A stretch of DNA of 50,612 bases from Spirochaetota bacterium. GTDB taxonomy: Bacteria; Spirochaetota; Spirochaetia; Treponematales; Treponemataceae. The notes under the pieces were generated by a model. That model ran no database searches. It was not told the DNA's origin and saw nothing but the letters and a program-made list of their open reading frames with translations. The translations under genes and the position numbers were made by a program. Shown in pieces: positions 25,222-33,113 of the stretch (position 1 is the stretch's first letter; each line of letters starts with the position of its first letter). Location of the stretch: contig JAEZST010000014.1 of NCBI GenBank assembly GCA_023443865.1, positions 1 through 50,612 of the forward strand. The letters are read 5' to 3'.

Positions 25222-26372
25222 TATACCCGAATTTATTAGCCGCCCTCGGCTATGCCGACGCGGAAATCGAGCGAAGGTTCCGCGAGATCCGCGATTCGAT
25301 CTTCGACCCCGCCTCTCCCGATTCCTTCTATCGGGAAGCAGACGACGGTACCGCCTACGTCTTTGACACCGGCAATAACGACGTGCGGACCGAGGGAATG
25401 AGCTACGCGATGATGATGGCCGTTCAGATGGACGATCAGGCCATGTTCGATCGCCTGTGGCGGTGGGTCATGCGGAACATGTATATGGAAGAGGGGCTCC
25501 ACGCGGGGTATTTCGCGTGGTCGTGCTCGCTTGACGGCAAAAAGAACTCGATGGGACCGGCGCCCGACGGGGAGGAGTATTTCGCCTGCGCCCTCCTGTT
25601 CGCGGAAAACCGCTGGGGCAACGGCGAACGCGGCGGCGGAACGCCCGACCTTTTCGATTACGGCGCCCAGGCGCGCCGCCTTCTCGCGACCTGCATCCAT
25701 CGGGGCGAGGACGGCGTGGGGCATTCCATGTGGGACCGCCAGCGCAAGCTCATCAAGTTCATTCCCGACTGCGATTTCTCCGATCCCTCGTACCATCTCC
25801 CCCATTTTTACCGGATATTCGCGGAACGGGTTCAATCTGAGGACTCGGCCTTTTGGCGAGAGGCGGCAGCCGCGAGCTCGCGGTACGTCGCCCTTGCCGC
25901 CCACCCCAAAACCGGCCTTTCCCCCGAATATTCCCACTGGGACGGAACGCCCAACGGCGAACGCGGCTTTGGCGACTTTTACAGCGACTCCTACCGCGTG
26001 GCCGCCAATATCGGGCTGAACGCCGCCTGGGGCGACGCGGACCCGGACCTTGCCCTCGTCGCGGACCGGATTCTCGCCTTCTTCGACGGCAAGTCACCGG
26101 CAGAATTCCGCAAATACCGGATCGACGGCACGCCCCTGGACATTCCCGCGCTCCATCCCGTCGGTCTCGTGGCGACCAATGCCCAGGCCGCGTTGGCCCT
26201 TATCGGCCGGGACCCTTCCCGAACCGCCGCCTCCGGCCTCCCTCCTCACGCCGAGCGGGCGGTTCGCCTGTTTTGGAATACGCCGCCCCGATCAGGGGAA
26301 AGGCGCTATTATGACAACTGCCTCTATTTCTTTGCCTTTCTCGCCCTTTCCGGGCGATATCGCGCGTACTGA
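25218..26372 (+). CDS. GH8 reducing-end xylose-releasing exo-oligoxylanase (Rex-like)
   Basis: Inverting GH8 enzyme, most like Rex, that removes xylose from the reducing end of xylo-oligosaccharides. Acid Glu59 in NNDVRTEGMSYAM; the probable base Asp is in DFYSDSYRVAANIG. Also WSCSLDGKKNS and DGEEYFACALLF as in Rex. 384 aa from the ATG at 25218, which overlaps the GH67 stop and follows AAGGAG; the in-frame codons further upstream lie inside GH67 and are rejected. No signal peptide, which fits intracellular Rex rather than a secreted endoxylanase. Confidence 0.93.
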   Translation: MIYPNLLAALGYADAEIERRFREIRDSIFDPASPDSFYREADDGTAYVFDTGNNDVRTEGMSYAMMMAVQMDDQAMFDRLWRWVMRNMYMEEGLHAGYFAWSCSLDGKKNSMGPAPDGEEYFACALLFAENRWGNGERGGGTPDLFDYGAQARRLLATCIHRGEDGVGHSMWDRQRKLIKFIPDCDFSDPSYHLPHFYRIFAERVQSEDSAFWREAAAASSRYVALAAHPKTGLSPEYSHWDGTPNGERGFGDFYSDSYRVAANIGLNAAWGDADPDLALVADRILAFFDGKSPAEFRKYRIDGTPLDIPALHPVGLVATNAQAALALIGRDPSRTAASGLPPHAERAVRLFWNTPPRSGERRYYDNCLYFFAFLALSGRYRAY

Positions 26373-26386
26373 CGAAAGGAGCCATC

Positions 26387-28015
26387 GTGAGCAATACCGG
26401 TCGAATCGAAGAAAAGCGAATCAAAAACCCCATACTGAGCGGGTTTTACCCCGATCCTTCCATCTGCCGGGTAGGCGAGGACTTCTATCTCGTCAACTCG
26501 ACCTTTTCGTGGTATCCGGGCATTCCCGTTTCCCACAGCCGTGACCTCGTCTCGTGGCGCCAGATCGGAAACGTGATCGAGCGCGCCGAACAGCTTGATT
26601 TCGCGGGCCAGGGTATTTCCCGCGGCCTTTTTGCCCCCTCAATCCGGTATTTCGAGGGCCGGTTTTACGTTACCTGTACCGATATCGACGGGATAGGGAA
26701 CTTCGTGGTCACGGCCGAGCGCCCGGAGGGGCCCTGGTCCCGACCCGCGCGGCTCGACGCGAGCGGAATCGATCCCTCGCTCTTTTTCGACGAGTCCACG
26801 GGCCGTTCCTGGTACATCGGTACCCGGCCGGCGCCGGAAGGCGAGGCCTATTCCGGGAATTGGGAAGTATGGATCCGCGAATTCGACCGGGAACGGCTTG
26901 CCCTGGTCGGCGAGCCGCGTGGAATCTGGCGGGGCGCCCTCAGGGAATGTATATGGCCGGAAGGCCCCCATATCTACCGAATCGACGGGAGGTATTACCT
27001 GACTATCGCGGAGGGCGGCACCGGTCCCGACCATGCCGTCACGGTCGCGCGGGCAGATACCCTCGCCGGGCCCTGGGTGGGTAAGCCCTCCAACCCGATA
27101 CTGACCCACCGTCACCTCGGTTCCCGGGCCGAGATCGTGAACGTGGGCCATGGCGACCTTTTCGACGACGGCGCCGGCGGTTGGTGGATGGTTTTTCTCG
27201 CGTCCCGGCCGTTCGGCGAGGAACGCTGCTCGAACCTCGGGCGGGAAACCTTTCTGGCCCCGGTAACCTGGGAAGGCGGATGGCCCCTCGTCTCGGCCGA
27301 GACGGGTAGGGTAGAGCCTTCATACGCGGCGCCCGCGCTGGATTCGGGACTTGCGGCCTTCCCTTCGCCCTTACTCCCCGCCTGCGAGCACTTTACCGCT
27401 CCCTCGTTGCCACGGCATTGGCTGACCCTTCGGTATCCGGCCGAACGGTGCTCGAGCCTTACGGAGCGGCCGGGTTATTTGCGCCTGCGCGGCCTCGCGG
27501 GCACTATCGCGGGGAGAGAACCCGTCGCCTTCGCGGGAATCCGCCAAACCTCTTTTGACTGGGCGCTTTCCTGCTCGGTGGAGGTCGACGCGAAGTCCGC
27601 GAATGAGGGTTCGGCCCTGACCGCCGGCCTCGCGCTCGTCCAGTCCGAGAGCAATCATATTCTCTTTGACGTGGTTCAGGGCCCCGGCGTTCCGGTCCTT
27701 CGGGTAATCCGCTTCGCCAAGGAAACCGCGGGCGACGGCGAGGTGCTCGCCTCACGGCCGCTGGAAGGGGGAGCGGGCCCGGTGATCCTCTCGGCCATTC
27801 AGCGCGGCCAGCGGCTTTCGTTCTTCTGGAAACTTCCGGAGGAGGGCGACGACGGGTGGCGTCTCATGGCGGAAGGCGTGGACGCCTCTATCCTCAGCAC
27901 TGAAAAGGCCGGCGGCTTCGTCGGTACCGTTCTCGGCCTCTACGCCAGCGGAAACGGAAAGGCCGATTCGGGTCACGCCGACTTTGACTGGATGGAATAC
28001 CGCGCGCTGACCTGA
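26387..28015 (+). CDS. GH43 beta-xylosidase/alpha-L-arabinofuranosidase
   Basis: Inverting five-bladed beta-propeller enzyme: base Asp in GFYPDPSICR, pKa-modulating Asp in GIDPSLFFDE, acid Glu in WPEGPHIYRI. Propeller about residues 10-330, then a C-terminal beta-sandwich (about 350-540) as in GH43 xylosidases. 542 aa, no signal peptide. GTG start behind AAAGGAG, 14 bp after the GH8 stop: last gene of the operon. It could act on xylobiose or on arabinosyl side chains; sequence alone does not decide. Confidence 0.9.
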   Translation: MSNTGRIEEKRIKNPILSGFYPDPSICRVGEDFYLVNSTFSWYPGIPVSHSRDLVSWRQIGNVIERAEQLDFAGQGISRGLFAPSIRYFEGRFYVTCTDIDGIGNFVVTAERPEGPWSRPARLDASGIDPSLFFDESTGRSWYIGTRPAPEGEAYSGNWEVWIREFDRERLALVGEPRGIWRGALRECIWPEGPHIYRIDGRYYLTIAEGGTGPDHAVTVARADTLAGPWVGKPSNPILTHRHLGSRAEIVNVGHGDLFDDGAGGWWMVFLASRPFGEERCSNLGRETFLAPVTWEGGWPLVSAETGRVEPSYAAPALDSGLAAFPSPLLPACEHFTAPSLPRHWLTLRYPAERCSSLTERPGYLRLRGLAGTIAGREPVAFAGIRQTSFDWALSCSVEVDAKSANEGSALTAGLALVQSESNHILFDVVQGPGVPVLRVIRFAKETAGDGEVLASRPLEGGAGPVILSAIQRGQRLSFFWKLPEEGDDGWRLMAEGVDASILSTEKAGGFVGTVLGLYASGNGKADSGHADFDWMEYRALT

Positions 28016-28016
28016 T

Positions 28017-28132
28017 CCCGCAGCTGGGGGCATTAGCTACATTTACTGTACCCGCAGCTGGGGCCCCCAGCCGACGCCCATTCTGGTGCCGCACGGGGCA
28101 TTAGCTACATTTACTGTACCCGCAGCTGGGGC
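28017..28132. repeat. Duplicated 3' tail of the ribonucleotide reductase gene
   Basis: A 38-bp unit occurs twice, perfectly (28027-28064 and 28095-28132), with period 68. Its CCCGCAGCTGGGG core occurs a third time (28017-28029). The right copy is the last codons of the reductase gene (CPSCGYSKCS plus stop, minus strand); the left copy is a relic of the same tail beyond the stop. The GCTGGGG/CCCCAGC palindrome at about 28057-28071 may help terminate the convergent transcripts. Confidence 0.8.
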
Positions 28133-30380
28133 AGGTGACGCAGCCGTCCCGGAAAGAGAGCCCCTCGCCGCATTCCGGGCACGCGCCGTCGCTGGTGGCC
28201 ACTTCTTCCCCGTCGCGGATATAGTTCTTCAGGACGCGCGCGATAGACCGTTCCACGTCGGTAAAGTTAGTGTCTTTCTGAAGCTGACTCACGATGAACT
28301 GGAGCGGCGTTCCGTGCCTGAGGGCCATGGATACCAGCCGCGCCAGGGACGCGTCGGGAGAATCGAAGGCCTTGGTAAAATCTTCCAGGACCGCCTCGTC
28401 TCCCAGCATTAGGTCGTAGCGCCCCGACTCGACCTTGCGCGCCACCGCCTTTTTCGGCGGCCCGTTTTCCTCTATCCCCAGGCCGATCCCGCGCTCCGGG
28501 TCGTCGATCACGAAGAGCTCGTACAGGCTTCCGTCGAGAAAGCCCGGTATCACGAGGTAGCTCCTCTTTCCGGCCCCGGTCCGCCAGACGTCGCAGGGGA
28601 GGTCTTTCGGCCTCGGCGGCGCTACGCGGCGCTTTAACCCTTGGTCCTTTTTCTCGCTGTATTCGAGGATTCCCTTCATGCTCCCTTCGGGGTTAAAGGT
28701 CGTAAACCCTTTCAGCCCCTTTTCGTACGCGTACATGAATAGGTTCTTGTATTCCTCGAACGGGGTTCCGGGGGCGAGGTTCAGGGTCTTCGATATGCTG
28801 TGGTCCACGTACTTTTGAAATACGGCCTGCATGTCTATGGAGCGATAGGGGTCGATATCGGCGGTGGTCACGAACCGGCGAAGCGCTTCCTCGCCGTCCG
28901 CGCTACGGCCCGAGTCGAGCCAGAGTTTCCACGCGTAGTCGTATACCTCCTCCGTGCGCGTTTCGTCTGCAACGCCGGTGCGGACGGTGCGGCGGAACGA
29001 CCGGGCGAAAATCGGCTCGATACCCGAAGAGCAGTTTTGCCCGACGCTGAGGGAAGTCGTTCCCGTGGGGGCCACGGTATTGAGCTGGACGTTTCGCATG
29101 CCCTGCTTCCGGATCTTTTCGCGCAGTTCCGGGGGGAGGGTTTTTATGAAGTTCCCCTCGAGGTATTTGTCCGCGTCGAAGGCCGGGAAGCTCCCTTTCT
29201 CGGCGGCGAGGTCGCTTGAAGCCCCGTAGGTCGCGTCCCGGAGGGCTTCCGCGAGCCGTTCGGCGAAAGCGAGGGATTCGTCGCTTCCGTAGGTGAGATC
29301 GAGCATGGCCATGGCGTCGGCGAGGCCCGTGAATCCCAGCCCGATCCGGCGCCACTGCCGGGAAAAGTCCTCGATCTTCTTAAGCGGGTAAGCCGTCGCG
29401 TCGAGGGTGTTATCCAGGAACCGCACGCCGACGGCCACGGTTTTCCTGAAGGCGTCGAAATCGAAATACGAATCCGCGAAGGGATCGCCAGAGGGCGACG
29501 CGACGAAGGCGGCGAGGTTCACCGAGCTCAGGCAACACAGGGAGTACGCGGGCATAACGAGCTCCCCGCAGGGGTTCACCCGGTCCATTTTAAAGGCCCA
29601 CCAACCGTTATTGAAGCGTTCCACGGTGTCGGCGTTGAAAATGCCCGGCTCGTTGTGAATGAAGGCGTTTTTCGCCAGAAGGTCCCAAAGATCGCGGGCT
29701 TTCACTGTTTTCGCTACCGCGCCGCGGTACGCGAGATCCCAGTCGGCGTCATTCTTTACCGCCTCGATGAAGGCGTCCGTTACCTTCACCGAGATATTGA
29801 ACTGGGTAAGCTCCTTGTTTTCGTCGCCGCGCTTTGCAGTGATAAAGGATTCCACCTCGGGGTGCGAGATATCGAGCAGGGCGATATGGGCGCTTCGCCG
29901 TTGCCCGCCGGTCATGATGGTTTTTGCCGATTGGTCGAAAATGCGGAGAAAGGAAAGGACGCCCGAGGATTCGCCCCCGGCCGAGAGCTTCGCCCCCTTC
30001 GGCCTGAGCTTTGAGGCGTCGAATCCTACGCCCCCGCCCATTTTGCTGATAACCGCGTCTTCCCGAAGGGATTCGTAAATCGATTCGAGATCGTCCTCTA
30101 TGTCGATGGTAAAGCAATTATTGTAATTCTTGACGGGGCTATTCGGCCTCGCGTTCGCGAGAATCCGTCCCGCGGGCTGCAGTCTGCCCGAGATCAGCTC
30201 GCCGTAAAAAACGTCGGCCCACGCTATCCTCGCCTCGGGCGTCGCCTCCACGGAAGCTATCTCGTCGGCCACGCCGCGAAACACCTCTTCGGCCGTTTTT
30301 TCCCCGTGCAGGCAGTATTTCTGACGGAATATTTCTTCGGACAGGGGCTGCTGCCATATCCACGTTTTATCTTTCTTCAT
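28101..30380 (-). CDS. nrdJ: Adenosylcobalamin-dependent ribonucleotide reductase (class II)
   Basis: Reduces ribonucleotides to deoxyribonucleotides using B12, independent of oxygen. 759 aa. Active-site features: NNCFTIDI (Cys of the redox pair), GGQRRSAHIALLD, VNPCGELVMP (finger loop with the thiyl Cys) and LNTVAPTGTTSLSVGQNCSS. The C terminus holds a zinc-ribbon-like CPECGEGL...CVTCPSCGYSKC, typical of the class II vitamin-B12-dependent subgroup and likely to deliver electrons. ATG follows AAGGAG. Own promoter with an 11-bp inverted repeat. No cobalamin riboswitch fits in its short leader. It is downstream of tpx on the same strand. Confidence 0.96.
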   Translation of the reverse strand: MKKDKTWIWQQPLSEEIFRQKYCLHGEKTAEEVFRGVADEIASVEATPEARIAWADVFYGELISGRLQPAGRILANARPNSPVKNYNNCFTIDIEDDLESIYESLREDAVISKMGGGVGFDASKLRPKGAKLSAGGESSGVLSFLRIFDQSAKTIMTGGQRRSAHIALLDISHPEVESFITAKRGDENKELTQFNISVKVTDAFIEAVKNDADWDLAYRGAVAKTVKARDLWDLLAKNAFIHNEPGIFNADTVERFNNGWWAFKMDRVNPCGELVMPAYSLCCLSSVNLAAFVASPSGDPFADSYFDFDAFRKTVAVGVRFLDNTLDATAYPLKKIEDFSRQWRRIGLGFTGLADAMAMLDLTYGSDESLAFAERLAEALRDATYGASSDLAAEKGSFPAFDADKYLEGNFIKTLPPELREKIRKQGMRNVQLNTVAPTGTTSLSVGQNCSSGIEPIFARSFRRTVRTGVADETRTEEVYDYAWKLWLDSGRSADGEEALRRFVTTADIDPYRSIDMQAVFQKYVDHSISKTLNLAPGTPFEEYKNLFMYAYEKGLKGFTTFNPEGSMKGILEYSEKKDQGLKRRVAPPRPKDLPCDVWRTGAGKRSYLVIPGFLDGSLYELFVIDDPERGIGLGIEENGPPKKAVARKVESGRYDLMLGDEAVLEDFTKAFDSPDASLARLVSMALRHGTPLQFIVSQLQKDTNFTDVERSIARVLKNYIRDGEEVATSDGACPECGEGLSFRDGCVTCPSCGYSKCS

Positions 30381-30389
30381 TGATCGACG

Positions 30390-30433
30390 CTCCTTAATAC
30401 GCTAGGTATAGAGTATTAAGGAGGCATTGTCAA
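30390..30433 (-). promoter_or_regulatory. nrdJ promoter with a perfect 11-bp inverted-repeat operator
   Basis: TTGACA (30428-30433) and TATACC (30405-30410) are 17 bp apart. CTCCTTAATAC (30390-30400) and GTATTAAGGAG (30413-30423) form a perfect inverted repeat, one arm in the -35/-10 spacer and the other over the expected start site and Shine-Dalgarno. Because transcription would start inside the second arm, this is a DNA operator rather than an RNA hairpin. Confidence 0.75.
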
Positions 30434-30474
30434 TGAAACAACGCTATTGAAGGCGTTTATCCGGATCGTGGGTA

Positions 30475-30981
30475 TCAGGCTTCCCTGGCTGCCTTTAAAA
30501 CGGGCGCATAGTCCGGTTCGGAGGCGATTTCCGATACCTGTTGGGTATAGACTACCGTATCGTTTCGGTCCACCACGACCACGGCGCGGGAGAGCAGTCC
30601 CTTCAAGGCTCCGTCTACCATGGCGACGCCCCACGATTTTCCGAATTCCAAATCCCGCATTTCCGAGAGCGTTACGATATGGTCGAGACCTTCGCCCTTG
30701 CAAAACCGATCGGACGCGAACGGCAGGTCCCTTGACACGTTTATGACGACCGTGTCTCCCAAGGTGCCCGCCTCGCGGTCAAACCGTCGGGCGCTCGCCG
30801 CGCAGGTACCGGTGTCCAGGCTCGGGACAATGCTGAATATTTTGACCTTACCCGCAAAGCGGGATAGGTTAACGTCTTCCAGTTTCGCCGTAGTAAGGGT
30901 GAAATCCGGCGCCTTTGTCCCGACGGCCGGCAAACTCCCGATGGTGTTCACGGGATTCCCGTGAAGCGTGATAGTGGCCAT
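30475..30981 (-). CDS. tpx: Thiol peroxidase (atypical 2-Cys peroxiredoxin)
   Basis: Cytoplasmic thioredoxin-fold peroxidase reducing H2O2 and alkyl hydroperoxides. Peroxidatic Cys60 in VPSLDTGTCAAS and resolving Cys94 in ASDRFCKGEG, the exact Tpx spacing; C-terminal VSEIASEPDY as in Tpx. 168 aa. ATG follows GAGGAGG. Lies between bacteriohemerythrin and nrdJ on the same strand, an oxygen-defence neighbourhood in a probably anaerobic or microaerobic cell. Confidence 0.97.
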   Translation of the reverse strand: MATITLHGNPVNTIGSLPAVGTKAPDFTLTTAKLEDVNLSRFAGKVKIFSIVPSLDTGTCAASARRFDREAGTLGDTVVINVSRDLPFASDRFCKGEGLDHIVTLSEMRDLEFGKSWGVAMVDGALKGLLSRAVVVVDRNDTVVYTQQVSEIASEPDYAPVLKAAREA

Positions 30982-31011
30982 GTTCGATCCTCCTCATTAC
31001 TTGTTAGCCTA

Positions 31012-31040
31012 AGTATACAAAAAAGAGGGCAAGGAAGCCA
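31012..31040 (-). promoter_or_regulatory. Possible tpx promoter
   Basis: TATACT (31012-31017) lies 17 bp from TGGCTT (31035-31040) on the minus strand, upstream of the tpx Shine-Dalgarno. The -10 is good; the -35 is poor. Confidence 0.4.
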
Positions 31041-31057
31041 GCGAAATGGGTAAAAAA

Positions 31058-31504
31058 TCAGCGTTTAAAGCGGGGAATCAAATCCTTGGTCGTCGGATGG
31101 ATAAAGCCGTGATTTCTCATCCAAAGGGTATAGACGAGGTCGGACCCGGTGGTATGGGTCAGAAACCAATCCTTTACGAAGGCGAGGACTGTATCGGTAA
31201 ACGGCAGGCGATCGCGGGAAATCTTATCGATCAGCTCAGTGAGCTGCTTTTCGAGGTCACGATGCAGTTGCGCGTGGGTTTCGGCGCCCGGATATCCGTA
31301 TTCGGCGAAAAACCGTTCTTCCGTCGCGAAGTGGGCTTCGATTGAGACTTGAAGGCCGTTCATTAAGCGCTTTAGTTCGCCGGTACTCGCGGCGTCTTTC
31401 GCCTTGAAGTGAAGGTCATTTATGGCCTTTGCGAGTTCGCGATGCTCCCGGTCGATTATGGCTATCCCCAAATCCAGGGTTTCGTTCCAATTGATGAAAG
31501 ACAT
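31058..31504 (-). CDS. Bacteriohemerythrin
   Basis: 148-aa four-helix, di-iron oxygen-binding protein. All seven ligands are present: H21 (DREHREL), H58 and E62 (EAHFATEE), H77 and H81 (ETHAQLH), H117 and D122 (FLTHTTGSD). Stand-alone cytoplasmic form, so a role in O2 storage, scavenging or delivery. No Shine-Dalgarno; a -10 element ends 6 bp before the ATG. It follows the terminator of the amino-acid ABC operon. Confidence 0.95.
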   Translation of the reverse strand: MSFINWNETLDLGIAIIDREHRELAKAINDLHFKAKDAASTGELKRLMNGLQVSIEAHFATEERFFAEYGYPGAETHAQLHRDLEKQLTELIDKISRDRLPFTDTVLAFVKDWFLTHTTGSDLVYTLWMRNHGFIHPTTKDLIPRFKR

Positions 31505-31510
31505 GCCGTT

Positions 31511-31516
31511 ATTTTA
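31511..31516 (-). promoter_or_regulatory. -10 element of the hemerythrin gene, leaderless spacing
   Basis: TAAAAT ends 6 bp before the ATG at 31504 (an overlapping TATAAA ends 8 bp before it). The -35 region falls inside the stem of the upstream terminator, so the two elements are packed together. Confidence 0.5.
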
Positions 31517-31520
31517 TACG

Positions 31521-31550
31521 AAAAAGGCCGCCCGCGGAATACGGACGGCC
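31521..31550 (-). terminator. Terminator of the polar amino-acid ABC operon
   Basis: On the minus strand GGCCGTCCG (31542-31550) pairs with CGGGCGGCC (31526-31534) around a 7-nt loop, with one T-G pair, followed by five T. It begins 8 bp after the ATPase stop codon. Confidence 0.85.
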
Positions 31551-31558
31551 CGTTTTAA

Positions 31559-32290
31559 TCAGAGAATATGCTCCAGAAACGATCGCGCGCGATCGGTTTT
31601 CGGGTTCCCGAAAAACTCGTCCGGGGGGGCCGACTCGACGATGAGTCCGCCGTCCATGAAGCATACCCGGTTCGCCGCCGCCCGCGCGAAGCCCATTTCG
31701 TGCGAAACCACCAGCATGGTCATGCCCTCTTTTGCGAGATCGGTCATGACGTCGAGCACTTCCTTGATCATTTCCGGATCGAGCGCGCTCGTGGGTTCGT
31801 CGAAAAGCATTACCGCGGGATTCATGGCCAATGCCCGCGCTATGGCGATGCGCTGCTGCTGACCGCCCGAGAGCTGATCGGGGAATGAATGGGCCTTGTC
31901 GCGCAAGCCGACCTTGTCGAGGAGCCGGTACGCGGTCTCCGTAGCCTCGGCCCGGGATTTTTTCAGCACGCTCACGGGCGACAGGATAATATTCCCCACG
32001 CAATCCAGGTGCGGGAACAGGTTGAAGTTTTGGAATACCATGCCCGCTTCCTCGCGCACCAGGCGAATATCGGTCTTGGGATCGGTAACGCTCCTTCCGT
32101 CCACCACGATATCGCCGGAATCAAGGTGCTCAAGGCGGTTGATCGAGCGGAGCAGGGTGCTTTTTCCCGAGCCCGAGGGCCCGATCAAGAGTACCACTTC
32201 TCCCTTGGCGATCTCCATATTGATGCCGCGCAGCACTTCGAGGTCGCCGAAGCTCTTTCGGGCGTTTTTAATCTCAACGATTCCGGCCAT
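31559..32290 (-). CDS. Polar amino-acid ABC transporter ATP-binding protein (GlnQ type)
   Basis: Energises the importer. Walker A LIGPSGSGKST, signature LSGGQQQR, Walker B VMLFDEPTSALD, switch His in VVSHEMGFA; 243 aa, the standard GlnQ/HisP length. The start ATG at 32290 overlaps the permease gene by 17 bp. Third gene of the operon binding protein-permease-ATPase and followed by a terminator. Substrate not certain: family members carry glutamine, histidine, arginine or cystine. Confidence 0.96.
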   Translation of the reverse strand: MAGIVEIKNARKSFGDLEVLRGINMEIAKGEVVLLIGPSGSGKSTLLRSINRLEHLDSGDIVVDGRSVTDPKTDIRLVREEAGMVFQNFNLFPHLDCVGNIILSPVSVLKKSRAEATETAYRLLDKVGLRDKAHSFPDQLSGGQQQRIAIARALAMNPAVMLFDEPTSALDPEMIKEVLDVMTDLAKEGMTMLVVSHEMGFARAAANRVCFMDGGLIVESAPPDEFFGNPKTDRARSFLEHIL

Positions 32291-33113
32291 GATTTTTCAA
32301 CCTGTCTTCCATGAGCGCCACGAGGCGCGAAAAGAATAGCGTCAGCACGAGGTAAATCAGCGCGACGACGGTGTAGCTTTCGAAATAATTGAACGAGGTG
32401 GAAGCGTATTCCCTGCCCCGCCGAAGCAAGTCCGAGACCGCGAGGATCGAGACGAGGGAGGAATCCTTTAAAAGCGCGATAAACTCGTTCCCGATCGGCG
32501 GCAGGATCACCTTGACCGTCTGGGGGAGGATTACTTTCCAGATTGCCTGGGCGCGGCTCATGCCCAGCGCCAGCGCGGCTTCCATTTGCCCCTTGGGGAT
32601 GGACTGGATTCCGGCGCGGAAAATTTCCGCCTCGTAGGCGCCGTAGCAGATCGTCATGGCGAGTACCGCGGAGGCGGGCCCGTTCAGGTGGATAACCTGT
32701 CCCAGGAACGTTTTGTTGATCAGCGGCGGCAGGGCGTAATAGATATAGAAGAGCTGGACCAACAGCGGAATGCCCCGAACGACCTCAACGTACACCGTCG
32801 AGATGAGGTTCAGCGGCTTAAAGCGCGAAATACGCCCCAAGCCGGCGATAAGGCCGACGAGAAGGGACCCGATAATCGCCTCTACCGTGACCATGAACGT
32901 GGCGACGATTCCGTCCGGCACGAACGAGAGTATCTTGAGGTAGGGATCGGTTTTGAAAAGTGGAAGGGCTATAAGGATGGCGATGGCACCGAAAAAGGAA
33001 ATATTCCAGGCGGAAAGAACCCCCTTTTCCCCGCCGTGGGGAATGAGGGTTCCGTCCGTAACGGTGATCACCTCCGGCGCCTTGTGGCGCTCAGTCTGAG
33101 GTGATCCTGCCAT
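32274..33113 (-). CDS. Polar amino-acid ABC transporter permease (HisM/GlnP type)
   Basis: Inner-membrane subunit with a longer hydrophilic N terminus (about 35 residues) before the first helix AWNISFFGAIAILIALPLF. Family motif EVVRGIPLLVQLFYIYYALP in the second half of the membrane domain and the ATPase-docking segment GMSRAQAIWKVILPQ. Its ATG follows the binding-protein stop directly (TAAATG at 33111-33116). Codons 3-16 encode a strong stem-loop (33066-33106). 279 aa. Only one permease gene is present, so a homodimer is expected. Confidence 0.94.
   Translation of the reverse strand: MAGSPQTERHKAPEVITVTDGTLIPHGGEKGVLSAWNISFFGAIAILIALPLFKTDPYLKILSFVPDGIVATFMVTVEAIIGSLLVGLIAGLGRISRFKPLNLISTVYVEVVRGIPLLVQLFYIYYALPPLINKTFLGQVIHLNGPASAVLAMTICYGAYEAEIFRAGIQSIPKGQMEAALALGMSRAQAIWKVILPQTVKVILPPIGNEFIALLKDSSLVSILAVSDLLRRGREYASTSFNYFESYTVVALIYLVLTLFFSRLVALMEDRLKNHGRNR
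33066..33106 (-). other. Stem-loop at the start of the permease coding sequence
   Basis: Outer stem GATCACCTC (33066-33074) with GAGGTGATC (33098-33106), 9 bp perfect; inner stem GCGCC (33077-33081) with GGCGC (33086-33090) and loop TTGT. It lies just after the binding-protein stop, where it could stabilise the upstream message or limit translation of the permease. Confidence 0.55.

Noticed and set aside
30381..30474. Cobalamin riboswitch before the B12-dependent reductase
   Set aside because: The predicted leader is under 20 nt and no B12-box-like sequence is seen.
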